Origin: Mesorhabditis belari
Lineage: Eukaryota > Nematoda > Chromadorea > Rhabditida > Rhabditidae
DNA: 64,000 nucleotides
NCBI GenBank assembly: GCA_958450365.1
Contig: CAUEEP010000925.1
Span: forward strand, 434,001-498,000
Reading direction: 5' to 3'
The translations under genes were made by a program, and so were the position numbers. This document shows, piece by piece, positions 39,153 to 50,824 of the stretch (position 1 is its first letter; every line of letters begins with the position of its first letter). The notes under the pieces were generated by a model, which worked only from the letters and a program-made list of their open reading frames with translations, ran no database searches and was not told where the DNA came from.

Positions 39153-40613
39153 TTAGGATACAGAGCAAGAAACAATTTTTCTTTTTCTTTCTTTCTTCAG
39201 TTCGTTAAACTCAAGCCATTCTGTTTTTGGATTCCCTCGATAATCAATCAAGCGGATGTAGGGTGTCCATTTCCCACTCTTGATCAAAGCATAGACCCTC
39301 TTATTCAGCTTTGGCTCTCGAAAGTATTCTCTTAATACTCCAACATCAATATGATGAAGGTTCTTCTCGAAATCAACTCCAAGAATACTTTCTCCATTTT
39401 CATAATTATTTGGATGATCCAAGAGAATCAAAAATGGAATATCTAAGAGATTTTGACAGCAAAGAAATAGAAATGGACGTTCCATAAGACGAAAAATCAG
39501 ATCTCTATTGGATCTTATACAATCCAGGTAACTTTCCAGAACCCAAACCTCATTTTCCGTGATTTTACCACATACTGGAATGTGCAACTCTATCAGTAAA
39601 TCTGAAAGCCATCCTTTCATTTTTCTAAACCCATCCATTTGACATTTTCCTGGATGATTCTTTTGACAAATTGGACGAGGAGGATTTCTTAATTGGAATA
39701 TGTAGTGCGGGAAGGAATAGGGCTCATAAGATTTTTTATATTCAGAAGATTCATCGAGAAGCGATTCAATATTAAATGGAACATCATTCTTTTCCGAATC
39801 TTCTATTGGAATCAGATATTTCAAGTTTAATTTTATGATATTTTCCATTCTTTTTTGTTGTTTTTTAACTGCATCAATTATTCGTTCAAGAGGGATTTGT
39901 TTGTAATGGGAGAAATGAAGCAATTCATGCTTATTGTCTTCATTTTCAATTTCATAGCTCCGGATTTCAGTTCTTGGATTGTCTATCCATTTTCCCAGTA
40001 TTGCTTTCCGCAATTTCAAGTCTTCACTTACAAACTCATCCTCTTCGATATGAATCCATCCCTCACCAGTCAACTGAGAAATAAAACATCGAAAATAGAA
40101 CTTTGTGGTGTGTTTCTCTCTTTTTATTTCTTTCAAACTGTTAATCAGATCCTTACTCCACCACCAATTTTGAAAACTTGATATCCAAATTTCCACGTGA
40201 CTTTTAAGAGCTTCAGAAGCTTCGTTTTCTTGCCAGAGCTGTTCGTGAAAATCTCTCAAAACAAACAATTCAAATATTTCGTAAATATCCTTTCCACGTA
40301 GATTTTTCCTCACCTCTTCCATATCCAATATTTCCCCAATCACATAACGAGCATCTTTGAATGTCTGAGTTTCTTTTTTTAATCTTGAAACAATATTTGG
40401 TGCTTCTTTGAAGAACTTCTTTCTTTCAACAGAATTTAGTATTCCGAGTTTATCTCGCATTATTCTGGGGATACTTTTGAAGAGCCATCCTCTACCCACC
40501 TCGAATTTCTTTATATATTTTCTTTCTTCAGATTCAACCATAACCCCTTCTGTTCTATCATCAAATCCAATTGGTTTCATCAGTTCTTTTTGACTTTTAT
40601 CTTCTTTTGGCAT
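39153..40613 (-). CDS. FamX copy 7, intact 486-aa protein
   Basis: Uninterrupted minus-strand single exon. N-terminus MPKEDKSQKELMKPIGFDDR; RDKLGILNSVERKKFFKEAP; YEIFELFVLRDFHEQLW; TKFYFRCFISQLTGEGWIH; FSHYKQIPLERII; cluster ICQKNHPGKCQMDGF; FLFLCCQNLLDIPFLILLDH; HHIDVGVLREYFREP; IRLIDYRGNPKTEW. It lacks the SYSQFTNQQ segment and goes from LEFNEL directly to KKERKRKIVSCSVS, a short internal deletion compared with copy 6. The downstream frame +2 would read CFLLCILILVFLTS, the membrane tail seen in copy 4. Kinase K7 lies upstream on the same strand. Confidence 0.9.
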   Translation of the reverse strand: MPKEDKSQKELMKPIGFDDRTEGVMVESEERKYIKKFEVGRGWLFKSIPRIMRDKLGILNSVERKKFFKEAPNIVSRLKKETQTFKDARYVIGEILDMEEVRKNLRGKDIYEIFELFVLRDFHEQLWQENEASEALKSHVEIWISSFQNWWWSKDLINSLKEIKREKHTTKFYFRCFISQLTGEGWIHIEEDEFVSEDLKLRKAILGKWIDNPRTEIRSYEIENEDNKHELLHFSHYKQIPLERIIDAVKKQQKRMENIIKLNLKYLIPIEDSEKNDVPFNIESLLDESSEYKKSYEPYSFPHYIFQLRNPPRPICQKNHPGKCQMDGFRKMKGWLSDLLIELHIPVCGKITENEVWVLESYLDCIRSNRDLIFRLMERPFLFLCCQNLLDIPFLILLDHPNNYENGESILGVDFEKNLHHIDVGVLREYFREPKLNKRVYALIKSGKWTPYIRLIDYRGNPKTEWLEFNELKKERKRKIVSCSVS

Positions 40614-41371
40614 AAAAGGGAGTGAAGAGATGAATTGATTTGCCTAGGTTATTATATTTGAGATGTATAAAATTTCAACAAAAAGGAAACTTGCTAAACT
40701 ATTCGGTCGGGAATTATGGAACTTCGCAAATTTATTCAAGTATTGAGAAATGAACTCCAAAGTGTTCGGGAATATGGAATGGAAAAATTCCATGAAACTT
40801 TTGAAGATTTAGAACCGATCCAGAAACAACTTGAGGAAACAAAAAGCGTGCTTCAACATTTGCGAATGAATTGAAAACTGCCGGACTTTGAACTAAAATT
40901 TATTCAACATAAAACCATAAATTCATTCCAAATAATTTCCATTATTATTGACGACTTCTGCCCATTTTACAGGCAATTTGCGGATTCCTCTTTCGTAGTA
41001 GGATTTTGGTTTGTGTGGGAGACAAGTGAGACTCAAAAATGGAAGACTGGAGGTGTCCCAGTCTGAGCACTTTCTTCAAAAGAAACCCATTTTGGTGTCA
41101 ATAGAAAAGTTGTAGAGAATCAAAAATTAGGCCTATAGCCAAATTTCCAAAAAGATACACTTAGTAGTTTCGCTTAAAATGCAAGTTTTGTGAAAATTCG
41201 TCAATTTGCATTTCTTGAAAACGAGTTTTTGAATCGTTCTGAAAATCTGGATATAAGCTTCATAAGAAAGAAAGAAATAAGAAATAGGAATAAGAAATAA
41301 GAAAATATGAGTGGAAGGAAAATTCGCGAGGTTACATACTTTCCAACTCAATATAATAGTAAACAAGAAAA
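40614..41371. other. Module spacer with foreign insert
   Basis: 40614-40720 is the FamX leader. The foldback element found in other spacers is largely replaced: 41040-41165 matches 58600-58740 in reverse (AAAAGAAACCCATTTTGGTG, CACTTAGTAGTTTCGCTTAA), an unclassified repeat. The kinase-side end (TACTTTCCAACTCAATATAA) is kept. Confidence 0.5.
40716..40874 (+). CDS. Possible small coiled-coil ORF (52 aa)
   Basis: Antisense to the module, ATG at 40716 to TGA at 40872: MELRKFIQVLRNELQSVREY, then glutamate/lysine-rich helix-like sequence with EPIQKQLEETKSVLQHLR. It begins exactly where the spacer leaves the shared sequence (GAATTATGGAACTTCGCAAA is common FamX upstream DNA), so its start codon is borrowed. 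Most likely a fragment of something else or chance. Confidence 0.15.
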   Translation: MELRKFIQVLRNELQSVREYGMEKFHETFEDLEPIQKQLEETKSVLQHLRMN

Positions 41372-42584
41372 TCAACTTCTTCGAGAAAAGCTTACTTTCT
41401 TTGTTTGTTGGAGGAAATTCAAAACTTCAGAAGCTGGTGGGCGATGAATACGTTGAAAATTAGTACAGCTGATAAATGGATCCTTAAAATAGAAAAGAAA
41501 GTCCTAAATCCAAACCTCAAGATGATTTTTTGAATTCTTGACTGACATTCAGGTGATTCGATTTCAGCAACACGTTTGAGTGCAATATCAAACAATAATA
41601 GGTCGCGATCAAACCCTCCAGACATTTCATAGTTTGTGAAAATAGTTCTAAAACAATGAAAATATTCTTTTGAAGTCTTATTTGTATTTCAAAGGAGCTC
41701 ACTATTTAAACATGAATACCTCCTTTCGATGATTTCCCACATAACAAGTCCCAGACTGTAGACATCATTTCGATGGGAATTCTGGAATGAATATATCTTG
41801 TCATTGGTTCGAAATTAATGTAAAACTAACCGATACATCAGCCTCCCTTATTTGTTCATAAACATCCCGTTGTACCCCATCCTCCTTCATATCGGGCGGA
41901 CTCATATATCGTTGTGTTCCAATAAACGTCCCCGTAACAGTTCCATCTCCCACTACTTTTACCAATCCGAAGTCACCAATCTTCAGCTGGTATTCATTGG
42001 TCACAAAAATGCTATAAATGAATTGAACTTCGAGATTTATACCAGTGAATATTACTTGTCTGGTTTGATATCTCGATGTACCAATTTGTGTTTTTGATAC
42101 ATGTGCTCAATGGCATCAAATAATTGGATTCCCCAGGTGAGGACAGTGTTCATTGAATATGTAATTGTTGGATCAAGACTCACTAAACTCTAAGATATAC
42201 CTATGTCAGTCCAATCCCAACCTCCTTTGAGTGGTCCCTTCTGACAATATTCCATTACAATTCCCACTTTTATTCCTTCTTCTGTATATCGATACAATCG
42301 GACAATATTTTCATGATAGATCTTCTTCAAGGCTTCACATTCATTTTTGAAGATCTTCAATCGTTGGGCATTTCCACAAAGCATATATTTGATCACAGCT
42401 GGGCTAAACAAAGAAGCTTATGGTACAATACAACCTCTATAAAAGACTAAATATTGAGCACTGCAGTGAATAGATCCAAAATAACCAACGGCTCGTGTCC
42501 AATTAATTCATACACTTCCCCCATTGCTCCATTCCCAAGATGGCGTTCAACAAATGTTGTTGTCGTTTCTCTGGATGTTGTCAT
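41372..42584 (-). CDS. Kinase copy K7, nearly complete
   Basis: Minus-strand kinase with ATG at 42584. Exon 1 has an extra TTT-type spacer like K9 and glycine loop LGNGAMGEVYELIG. Exon 2: VIKYMLCGNAQRLKIFKNE, ENIVRLYRYTEEG, VMEYCQKGPLKG. Exon 3: SMNTVLTWGIQLFDAIEHMY and HRDIKPD, with Asn completed after the 44-nt intron. Exon 4: KIGDFGLVKVVGDGT, QRYMSPPDM. Exon 5: DVYSLGLVMWEII. Exon 6: FDRDLLLFDIALKRVAEIE. Last exon: RCTNFQRIHRPPASEVLNFL, TGA at 41372-41374. SPPD for SPPE. The exon 1 donor is unclear (CTGCAGTGCTC instead of CTGGTGTG), so expression of a full kinase is uncertain. It lies upstream of FamX copy 7. Confidence 0.7.
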
Positions 42585-42900
42585 TTTTCACAGATAAGGC
42601 TTTAACCTAAAGAACTAATAATACAAAATATAAAAGAGCAGATGAATGAAAACTCGAAAAGCCGCTGGAAGATGAGGGCAAAAACTTTTGCAAGATCCCT
42701 TATCTCTTTCTTCTCTCCACTCTATTCCTATATTGATTGATTCTCGGTTTTGGGAAAAGGAGAGGGATATGATAACAATAAATTGAATCTTATTAGTTGA
42801 TTCAATACTTTTGTTTTGCTTAAATTTGCAAAAAGTTAAACGGAGTTAAACTTTTTGCAGAAAGTCACAAAATATTATTTTTTACATTTTATTTACTGAC
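42585..42900 (-). promoter_or_regulatory. Kinase K7 5' leader
   Basis: Reverse complement of the conserved leader (TAATACAAAATATAAAAGAG equals the AT-rich block; CCGCTGGAAGATG; TCTCCACTCTATTCC). Conservation with the leaders of K2, K5 and K9 suggests a shared promoter. Confidence 0.35.
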
Positions 42901-42901
42901 C

Positions 42902-43451
42902 ATATAAACGCCAAAATTGCCTCTCCTTTACAGGCTGGTTCTCGGCGAAAAGGAAATTTTGGTGAGCGTCATATACCAAACTTTATGCCCAAGGGTCTTG
43001 TGCACATTTTGACACCAAAACGAGATCAATTGGGTGAATCTGTGAAAAGTTGATGACATAATTTTGTTTCCAACTAATGACGCCTTCTACCTGTAAAACA
43101 CAGAAATTCGTTGAAATCAAAATTATGTAAACAATAAAAAAAGAGCCAAAATTTTGATTGAAGTGAAGAAAGACAAAAAGAATTGAAGAAATTCATAAAA
43201 ACACATTTGCTTGTTTTATAATTTTGTTTTTTTTTGTAATGGTTCCGGTAGTTTACCCACGCTTTAGTTGAAAAACGCTACTTTTGCGTTCAAAAGGCAT
43301 CAACTTTTCACAGATTCACCCAATTGATCTCGTTTTGGTGTCAAAATGTGCACAAGACCCTTGGGCATAAAGTTTGGTATATGACGCTCACCAAAATTTC
43401 CTTTTCGCCGAGAACCAGCCTGTAAAGGAGAGGCAATTTTGGCGTTTATAT
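42902..43451. mobile_element. 550-bp MITE with 154-bp inverted repeats
   Basis: ATATAAACGCCAAAATTGCC (42902) and GGCAATTTTGGCGTTTATAT (ending 43451) start two arms of 154 bp that pair essentially perfectly through GTGAAAAGTTGATG (43055) and CATCAACTTTTCAC (43298). The loop of 242 bp has no coding. The near-identity of the arms indicates a young insertion. Confidence 0.85.
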
Positions 43452-43559
43452 GAAAAAATAGTGATTTTTTCGATTTTTTTCGATTTAAAAAAAATCTGTC
43501 AAACGGATTCGAAAAATTCTTTCAAATTTGAATTCAGGACATTTTTTCGCATCGAATAG

Positions 43560-44991
43560 CACTTACCATGAGCAAATTTAACGGCGATCGCATTTTCGCG
43601 CGGATGTGCTTCGTGCTATCGCGCTGCCTGAACTCAAGTCCCTCTAGATCTGGGAGAAGGGAATCGAGTAGGCCGAAAGGCTCTTTAGAACTTTAGAACT
43701 TCTTCCTCGACTAAACTGACAACTCAGATTCCGGCTCATCGTCAGCATGCGCTAAGGGCGGACAGAGCAATAATTTGGCTAATCAAATAATTTTGAACTA
43801 GTGATTTTTTATAGCTCGAGAAGTTTTACACGTTAAAATGTCTTAGAAGGGTCAAAAACACCGTATTTTCGGTCGGTAGCTGGGAGCCGCAACGATGAGG
43901 AAAGGCAAAAGCGAAGTCGGAAAAGTACAGGCTAGGGAAAATTATAAGAAACCCTCACTTTCAGAGGTTATGTGCATGAATGGCGACCAATCAAAAACAA
44001 AGTGTCGTGAAAATGAAGTGAAAGTGAAAGTGAGCCATTGAACCAAAGATGATTAGAAAGATGGTGAAGCAAGACAGTTTACCATTTTTATTCTACTGAC
44101 TTGATTTTGCTTTTGAATCCCCTTATTTCGAGCGAGTGAAAAGTTTTGCTAGCTTCTCGTTCTCTCGCCATTTATCCTTACGCCGGTGTCTTGTAGATTA
44201 AACATCCAATCGGATCGGATCCAAACGGACCCGGGTCCGATTCGATCAAAAAAATTCCACTTACACTGCATCAGATTTTATTCATATCAATGGGCACTTA
44301 TCAGAAAAAATAATGGTCCAAAAAGACTTTTTCTGAGATGATTTAGAGTCCTGCTTGTAATTCTAATCAAACTCGAGTAGAAAACTTGCAAATAAAAATT
44401 TCTAAAATTTTGCGAAATTCTCACCCATGTGGTTCCCCACATGGAGGAAAACCATGAGAAATTCGAAATTTTCATTTTTGCTTTTTAAGATCTAATTTTT
44501 CTGTTTGCTGAACACTCAGTTAACCCAAAGAAAGTGTTTTTGCATGTTGAAAAAATCCTCCGAGGCCTTAGATAGGCTCTCCTCATACAAGCCCGCAGTG
44601 AAGTACACTTTGGAATTGAATCGTTTTTCTCGCAATTTCAATTTCAAATAGGCTCATAGATTCTCGATAACATTTAGATCCGGTAAAAATAGGGGAGTTT
44701 ATTAAGCAAAGATAGGGATCACTCTAAATATAAAAGACGAACTTGCAATTGCTGTACGGTTGTACATCAGGACGGATATGAAGAGCATCTCTCACATCTG
44801 GTCTCATCAAATACTCAGTACTGTCATTGTAGTGAGCACATGAGGGAAGGGTGTCCAAATGAAAAAATGTACTTGTGCTTCACTTTTGCGCACTTGATTT
44901 TCTAATTTCCTTGCGATAATCAGCCACTACAAGAAAAACGAGGAATTGGGTGCACTAGAAGGTGCATTTACAGTTTTCGGAGATCTCAAAG
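43560..44991. other. Gene-poor stretch with dispersed repeat
   Basis: 44311-44573 is the inverted relative of 1337-1600. No coding region is supported. TCGCGCGGATGTGCTTCGTG (about 43595) distantly resembles the CGCGCGTATGTGCC repeat at 52216 and 57249. Confidence 0.4.
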
Positions 44992-45320
44992 TATTGGATT
45001 GGCCAAAAAGTTCGTGCGATTTTTTTGAGAGAGGGTCTCAAACTCAATCAATTGGAACATGTAATAGCTCGTTTGAAAGCCAATTATCAAGCGGATTTAT
45101 TGATAAACACCGCTTATTGATTCATTGCGTTTTAAAGTTTTTACAGGGATTTTAGTAGAGATGGTCAGACCCTAAAAAGTGCAAAAATTTCGTTTCGTCA
45201 TTTTTTCGCTTCAAAACCCCGGCTGAAAAATTTTTGGCAAGTCATCACTAAAATCCTTTCTTTTGTAAAGTTAACACAGCAAAAGAAAGAAAAATACAGT
45301 GGTGTCAGCTCCGAGCCAAA
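44992..45320. mobile_element. Mariner-end remnant
   Basis: TATTGGATTGGCCAAAAAGTTCGTGCG (starting 44992) is a classical mariner terminal sequence. A second mariner-like end, CAGTGGTGTCAGCTCCGAG, lies at 45298 but is from another family. No transposase core was found between them. Confidence 0.4.
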
Positions 45321-45715
45321 CTGATACTTTAGTTACTATTGTTATTATTGAATGATTTGTCTAATCTTATGTAAATGTGTTCTCCCCTATGCTTATCCCT
45401 TTCATCGCCGAGAAGGGGCGGTCCTTGGGATTGCCTAGGATGACAAGTGAGACTCTCATTTGGAGTCCCCCTTCCCCTTTCACTCATTTTTAATCTACTC
45501 GTCTTATCGTACTACTGTAAATAAAAATACATATCTTCCGGGTCTATGCAACTGCAGTACAGGTCGGTCATTTCACAGGGACTCCTCTCTAATACGTTGG
45601 AGGAGTTGAGTTAGGTTGTCGGGGTGTTATAGATGGCGGGATATCAAAAGGGATCCACTCTCTTTAACTTAACCCAAATTCTAGTCCAGATCCGTTTATA
45701 CCTAGGAACCAAAAT
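45321..45715. other. No gene seen
   Basis: Unassigned DNA containing CATCGCCGAGAAGGGGCGGT and a stretch GACTCCTCTCTAATACGTTG; no splice-bounded coding or repeats recognised within this window. Confidence 0.3.
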
Positions 45716-45859
45716 AGGAGTCAGAAGATTAGGGTTAGAATACAGAACAATCAGCATTTTTTTCCTTTGTCTTTTTTTTGAGTGACTTCTTTATCTTCAA
45801 TTACTGATTTTAGTCTCCTTTTGTATCGTGAATTGGTTATAGAAAGCCGAATTCGGCAC

Positions 45860-46765
45860 TTTCTAAAACAAAAGCCATTCTGTTTTTGGATTGCCTTGAT
45901 CATCAATCAATCGGATGTGGGAGATCCATCCATCCCCCTTCATCAAAGCATAGACCCTCTCATTGAGCCTTGACTCTTGAAAGTATTCTCTTAATACTCC
46001 AACATCAATATGATGCATCTTCATCTTTAAATTCAATCCAAGAATACTTTCCCCATTTTCATAATTATTTGGATGATCCAAGAGAATCAAAAATGGAATA
46101 TCTAAGAGATTTTGACAGCAAAGAAATAGAAATGGACGATTCATGAAAGGAAAAGTCAGATCTTTTATAATTCTTATACAATCCAAATAACTGTCCAAAA
46201 ACCAAGTCTCATTTTTTGTGATTTCAACACATATTGGAATGTGCAATTCTTTAGGTAAATCTGGCCATCCTTTCCATTTTTAATCCCATTGACATTTTCC
46301 TGAATGATTCTTTTAACAAGTTCGACGAGGGGGATTTCTTGATTGGAATATGTAGTGCAGGAAGGGATAGGGCTCATAAGATCTTTCATCTTCAGAAGAT
46401 TCATCGAGAAGTGATACAATATTAAATGGAACATTATTCTTCTCCGAATCTTCTATTGGAATCAGATATTTCAAATTTAATTTTATAATATTTTCCATTT
46501 TTTCTTGTTGTTTTTTAAATGCCTCAATTATTCGTTCAAGAGGGACTGGTTTGTAATGGGAGAAATGAAGCAATCCATGTTTTTGTCTCCATTTTCGATT
46601 TTATAGCTTCAGGTCTCAGTTTTTGAATTGTCTACCCATCGTCCTGGCATTCGTTTCCAGAATTTAAAGTCTTCACTTACAAACTGATCCCTTTTTATTT
46701 GAATCCATCCCTCACCAGTCAATTGCGAAATAAAACATCGAAAATAGAAATTTGTTGTGTATTTT
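45860..46765 (-). pseudogene. FamX copy 8, 5'-truncated and frameshifted
   Basis: Minus-strand remnant from TNFYFRCFISQLTGEGW (46750) to PKTEWLLF (45863). Lesions: a TGG-to-TGA change in the conserved IWSY segment (about 46606), AGA-to-TGA-type loss within the cluster region (KNHSGKCQ is reduced; deletion near 46285) and two frame changes around 46250 and 46315-46430. The last 127 codons are open with FLFLCCQNLLDIPFLILLDH. The 5' third is replaced at 46766 by sequence shared with 33560-33770 (R1-associated). No kinase upstream. Confidence 0.8.
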
Positions 46766-46977
46766 TTGCCAAATCCTTATCCAAAGCTTTATTTTCCTTC
46801 AGCACCAACAGTAGATTTACTTGGTTTTTGGAAAATCTTCCGTTTTTTATTTCAGAGTGCCATTTCCCCCCGAAAATCCAACTAATTGGGCTGAGCTTGC
46901 AAATTCTTCACATCGTTGTACCAATTTTACGATTCAGTTTTAAAAAGTCAAGATCTACTTAATTCTATCTTTTTCAG
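46766..46977 (+). repeat. R1-associated segment, duplicate of 33562-33775
   Basis: GCCAAATCCTTATCCAAAGC through GAAAATCCAACTAATTGGGC matches the bases upstream of exon A at 33776, confirming that R1 extends at least 200 bp upstream of exon A. Confidence 0.6.
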
Positions 46978-47508
46978 AGGATCACATTGGGAATTCCAAT
47001 CGATACGAAGGGGGGATCGGTTGTGATTCGGAAAAGAAGTCGAGAAGAAAAAGTGCATGAGAGAAGCGATTGAGAAAGGGAACTGAGAGACAATGAGAGA
47101 GAATTGATGGAAATCGAATCGAGGAGGGGAAGTAGACTGTCGGCTATACGGGTGAGTTGTGCAGCAAGTGCGCAATTGAACTGGATAAATAGAACGAATC
47201 AAGAAGCAAAGTCACACATTTCTTTGTTTCACCGATAAAGTTGGCGAAGCCCAGGCTTTGGTTTGGGACAACATGTGGCGGCTTCTCAAGGGATCGTCTC
47301 GAAGCTTTCCTCCGGCCTCTCCGATCAAGATGACGAAGATCGTGAGTGTCTTGTCCCGTCAACTCCCTCTTCAATGTCCTCGATTCCTGCATTTCAATGG
47401 GCTTCTCCCCCTCCATCTCCATCATTGATCATTCGCCCTGTCTCCTCCATTCATCCCTCAACTCCTCCCGTCTTCAATTTGCTAATTGTTAGGACACATT
47501 CGTTTTGA
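46978..47508 (+). pseudogene. R1 two-exon gene, broken copy
   Basis: Exon A (46978-47151) has the same length (174 nt), acceptor (TTTTCAG) and donor (GGTGAGTT) as 33776-33949, but the codon for Trp in SDWERE is TGA, and a further change gives an additional stop (GGGAACTGA). Exon B sequence (47290-47508) stays open and similar: KLSSGLSDQDDEDRECLVP and SMSSIPAFQWASPPP. The intron 3' end is altered (the TTTGCAG acceptor is not evident; GGCGGCTTCTCAAGGGATCG stands there). Confidence 0.6.
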
Positions 47509-48340
47509 TCTTCGAAAGCTGCCCAGCTCTAATGGCACTTTTTCACTGTGTACTTTGGGATCAAACCTTGTAAAAACATCCTTTCTGGCGTGCTCGAGGT
47601 GTTGCAAAAGAAAACGAAGAAATCGGTGTACCAGAAAGGTTGTGTTTAAAAGCTTTGATCGCAAAGTATATTACAGAGCTCCAAAAGGCACCAAAAATAC
47701 CGTAACCGCAAAGGAAAAGTACTATTTTGAAGAAAAATCTCCCAATTTCCCAATCCAACTCCGAAAAACACAGCTCAGCACTCAATTTTTTCCATATTTC
47801 CTCCATTTTTATGAATACACCGGTTCTCCTGTTATTTTTTCCTTCCATTTACGGGTTTCCTTCATTTATTGGTAGTCATTCTTTCTCATCGTTGTTTGTA
47901 CATTTGTGAATTTTCCAGACTTTTCTTTTTCTCTGCGTTTAGTCACAACGTATCAATGAGAATGATAAATTTATTTGACTATAGATGTAAATGAATATCT
48001 ACAGAACGGAAAAGAAACAGAAATCCGTTTAAAAGTGGGAGAAAAAAGTGCAAAACTAAAACGAAGTAGTGACTGGGTTTGGACACATTAAACATGGCCA
48101 TGTTTCATCCTTTTGAATGAGTTTGAGAATGTTTATGAAGATTATAAAAGTTCCATTCCAATTCCCCTTTCCGTGAAAATCTGATTTCTCTTATTTGTGT
48201 GTGTTCATCTGGAAATTGCATTTATTAGTGAGAAGGGGCAGAAAGTAAGTTTCATGCAGGGTTTTGTGAACATTTCAAGAATGAAGAACCTTTTATTTGG
48301 CTAAAAATTTTATTGATTTGCGAAAAAATGAAGGAAATCA
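47509..48340 (+). repeat. R1 repeat body
   Basis: AGGACACATTCGTTTTGATC, CTTTCTGGCGTGCTCGAGGT, TGAATACACCGGTTCTCCTG, TTACGGGTTTCCTTCATTTA and the GTGTGTTCATCTGGAAATTG tail. It ends with the FamX-proximal block TTGGCTAAAAATTTTATTGA seen also before copy 1 (6340). Confidence 0.6.
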
Positions 48341-48344
48341 AATA

Positions 48345-48515
48345 GACAGCATGTGGCGGCTCCTTAAGAAAGCAGAGATTTAGATATCTCGTGTTTACAA
48401 AACGTTTTGCAAAAACTAGGAACGGATTTGAGATCCCCATGGTCAACTCTATATGGACTTGGTCTCGAGTCAAAAGGCTAGCTTGACTCGGTGCTTTACC
48501 CTTGTAAGAGAAGGA
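48345..48515 (-). repeat. Foldback-element arm, copy of 37500-37660
   Basis: ACAGCATGTGGCGGCTCCTT through TCGAGTCAAAAGGCTAGCTTGACTCGG is the reverse complement of the left arm of 37496-38106, with several substitutions. A solo arm inserted directly 3' of the inverted FamX duplication. Confidence 0.6.
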
Positions 48516-48633
48516 TGATGACACATAGAGTTCAAAAGTTGGACTAGTAAAATAAAAACTCTGGAAATTGGAAAGTCGGGAAGACTAGGGCTAGGATACA
48601 GAGCAAGAAGCATTTTTTCTATTTCTTTCTTTT

Positions 48634-50264
48634 TTAGTGTCTTCTTTTTCTTCGATTACTGATTCTAGCAGCCTGTTGGTTAGTGAATTGGCTATAGATA
48701 GCCGAATTCGGCACTTTCTCAAACTCAAGCCATTCTGTTTTTGGATTCCCTTGATAATCAATCAAGCGGATGTAGATCTTTCTAACAGCATCATTGATCA
48801 AAGCATAGACCCTCTCATTGAGCTTTAACTCTTGAAAGTATTCTCTTAATACTCCAACATCAATATTATGAAGTTTCCTCTTGAAATCCAGGCCAGGAAT
48901 ACTTTCCCCATTTTCATAATTATTTGGATGATCCAAGAGAATCAAAAATGGAATATCTAAGAGATTTTGACAACAAAGAAATAGAGGTGGATGTTTCATG
49001 AAATGAAAAGGGAGGGACTTCTATTAGATCCCATACAATCCATGTAACGGTTCAGAAACCAAACCTCATTCTTCGTGATTTCACTACATACTGGAATGTG
49101 CAATTCTTTAGGTAAATCTAAGAGATATATTTTTTGCATTTTTTTAAACCCATCCATTTGACATTTCCCTGAATGATTCTTTTGACAAATTGGACGAGGA
49201 GGATTTCTTAATTGGAATATGTAGTGCGGGAAGGGATGGGGCCCATGAACAGATTCAGATTCTTTTTTCAGATTTTTCAGATTTTCAGATTCTTCGCCAG
49301 CTTCAAAAGTTGATCTTTTAGATCTTTTAGAGGACCCATAAGATGATTCAGATTCTTTGTCAAATTCAGTGTCGGAACATACATCGAGAAGTGATACAAT
49401 ATTAAATGGAACATTATTCTTCTCCGAATCTTCTATTGGAATCAGATATTTCAAATATAATCTTATGATATTTTCCATTCTTTTTCGTCGTTCTCTAAAT
49501 GCCTCAATTATTCGTCCAGGAGGGATTTGTTTGTAATGGGAGAAATGAAGCAATTCATGTTTTTCATCTTCATTTTCAATTTCATAGCTCCAGATTTCAG
49601 CTCTTGGATTGTCTGCCCATTGTCCTGGTATTTGTTTCCATAATTTCAGGTCTTCACTTACAAATATATTCAATTCTTTTCTCTGCCTGAAGTGAAACGG
49701 AGCCTGAATATGAATCCATTCCTCACCGGTCAATTGAGAAATAAAACATCGAAAATAGAAATTTGTTGTGTATTTCTCTCTTCTCATTTTGTTCAAACTG
49801 TTAATCGAATTCTCACACCTTCGCCAATTGTCAAAACTTGAGCTCCAAGTCTCTTCGTGACTTTTAAGAGCTGCATAAGCCAAGTTTTCTTCTTCTAGCT
49901 GTCTTCTAAAACCTGCCAAAACAAACAATTCAAATATTTCATAAATATCCTTTTTATGTAGATTTTCCTTCTTTTGTTCTATCCACAATATTTCCTGAAT
50001 CACATAACGAGCATCTTTGAATGTCTGAGTTTCTTCTATTAATCTTGAAACAATATTGGGTGCTTCTTTGTAGAAGTTGTCTCTTTCAGCAGGATTTAGG
50101 GTTCCGAGTTTATCTCGCATTATGCTGGGGATAATTAGATTTCTACCCACCTCGAATCTCTTTTCATATTTTCTTTCCTCAGATCCAACCATAACCCATT
50201 CTGTTCTATCATCAAATCCAATTGGTTTCATCAGTTCTTTTTGGTTTTTATCTTCTGTGGGCAT
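48634..50264 (-). pseudogene. FamX copy 9, single frameshift
   Basis: From ATG at 50264, 422 codons are open (all family blocks to the YMDCMGSNRS segment), then the frame shifts at a run of C/T bases (GGGAGGGACTT on the plus strand, about 49010), and the last 121 codons (MKHPPLFLCCQNLLDIPFL to the end) are open in another frame. Copy-specific features are an insertion of about 30 residues between NIVSLLDVCSDTEFDKE and VHGPHPFPHY, rich in Ser, Glu and Lys with an EESENLKNLKKESES repeat, and GEEWIHIQAPFHFRQRK. The partner copy at 59355 is identical at this point but for two bases, and is broken elsewhere, so this lesion is either very recent or an error. Confidence 0.8.
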
Positions 50265-50305
50265 AAAAGGGAATGAAGAGATGAATCCATTTGCCTAGAT
50301 TATTA

Positions 50306-50824
50306 TTGGGTTGGGGAGAATGAGTCGGCGCCGAAAATCAAAGAAATTTCTAAAACTTATAGCAGACTTTGTCAAATGATAAGCGTTTGATATCCGTAGA
50401 AGGGTAACTAATTCTCTACAAAATACCATTTAAAGAGAACTCAAACAGCGCCTCAACTCAACAAAGGATCATTTTTTCACAAAATCGATAAACTGTCATC
50501 TAGAGTAGACGGCTGGAGGGATCTTCCTGAAAATTCGGTAACTTATGTAATTGAGTGTGCTCTATCTTTTTTATATAAACACCAAAGGAGGTTTATGTGG
50601 AAGAAACTGTTCAAGCAATGAGTCGGACTTTTTGTCATTTTGATTAGCTGTGTTTGGGAATCCATAAAATCCCAAAAAAGAAAAGCTTTGTGGAATCTCT
50701 CAAAAGCCATTTTGTAAAGAAATAGTGGACCATTTTGATGAAACAAAACGTGTATTTAAAGAAGGTTTTATGGGTGCAAAAAGTTTCTTTAAATTTCGGC
50801 GCCGACTCATTCTCCCCAACCCAA
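50306..50824. mobile_element. 519-bp mariner-type MITE (left arm copy)
   Basis: Perfect ends TTGGGTTGGGGAGAATGAGT...ACTCATTCTCCCCAACCCAA, about 32 bp with the CGGCGCCGA core, flanked by TA. No transposase. A small ORF inside (MFHQNGPLFLYKMAFERFHK) is without known similarity. It separates FamX copy 9 (minus) from FamX copy 10 (plus). Confidence 0.85.
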
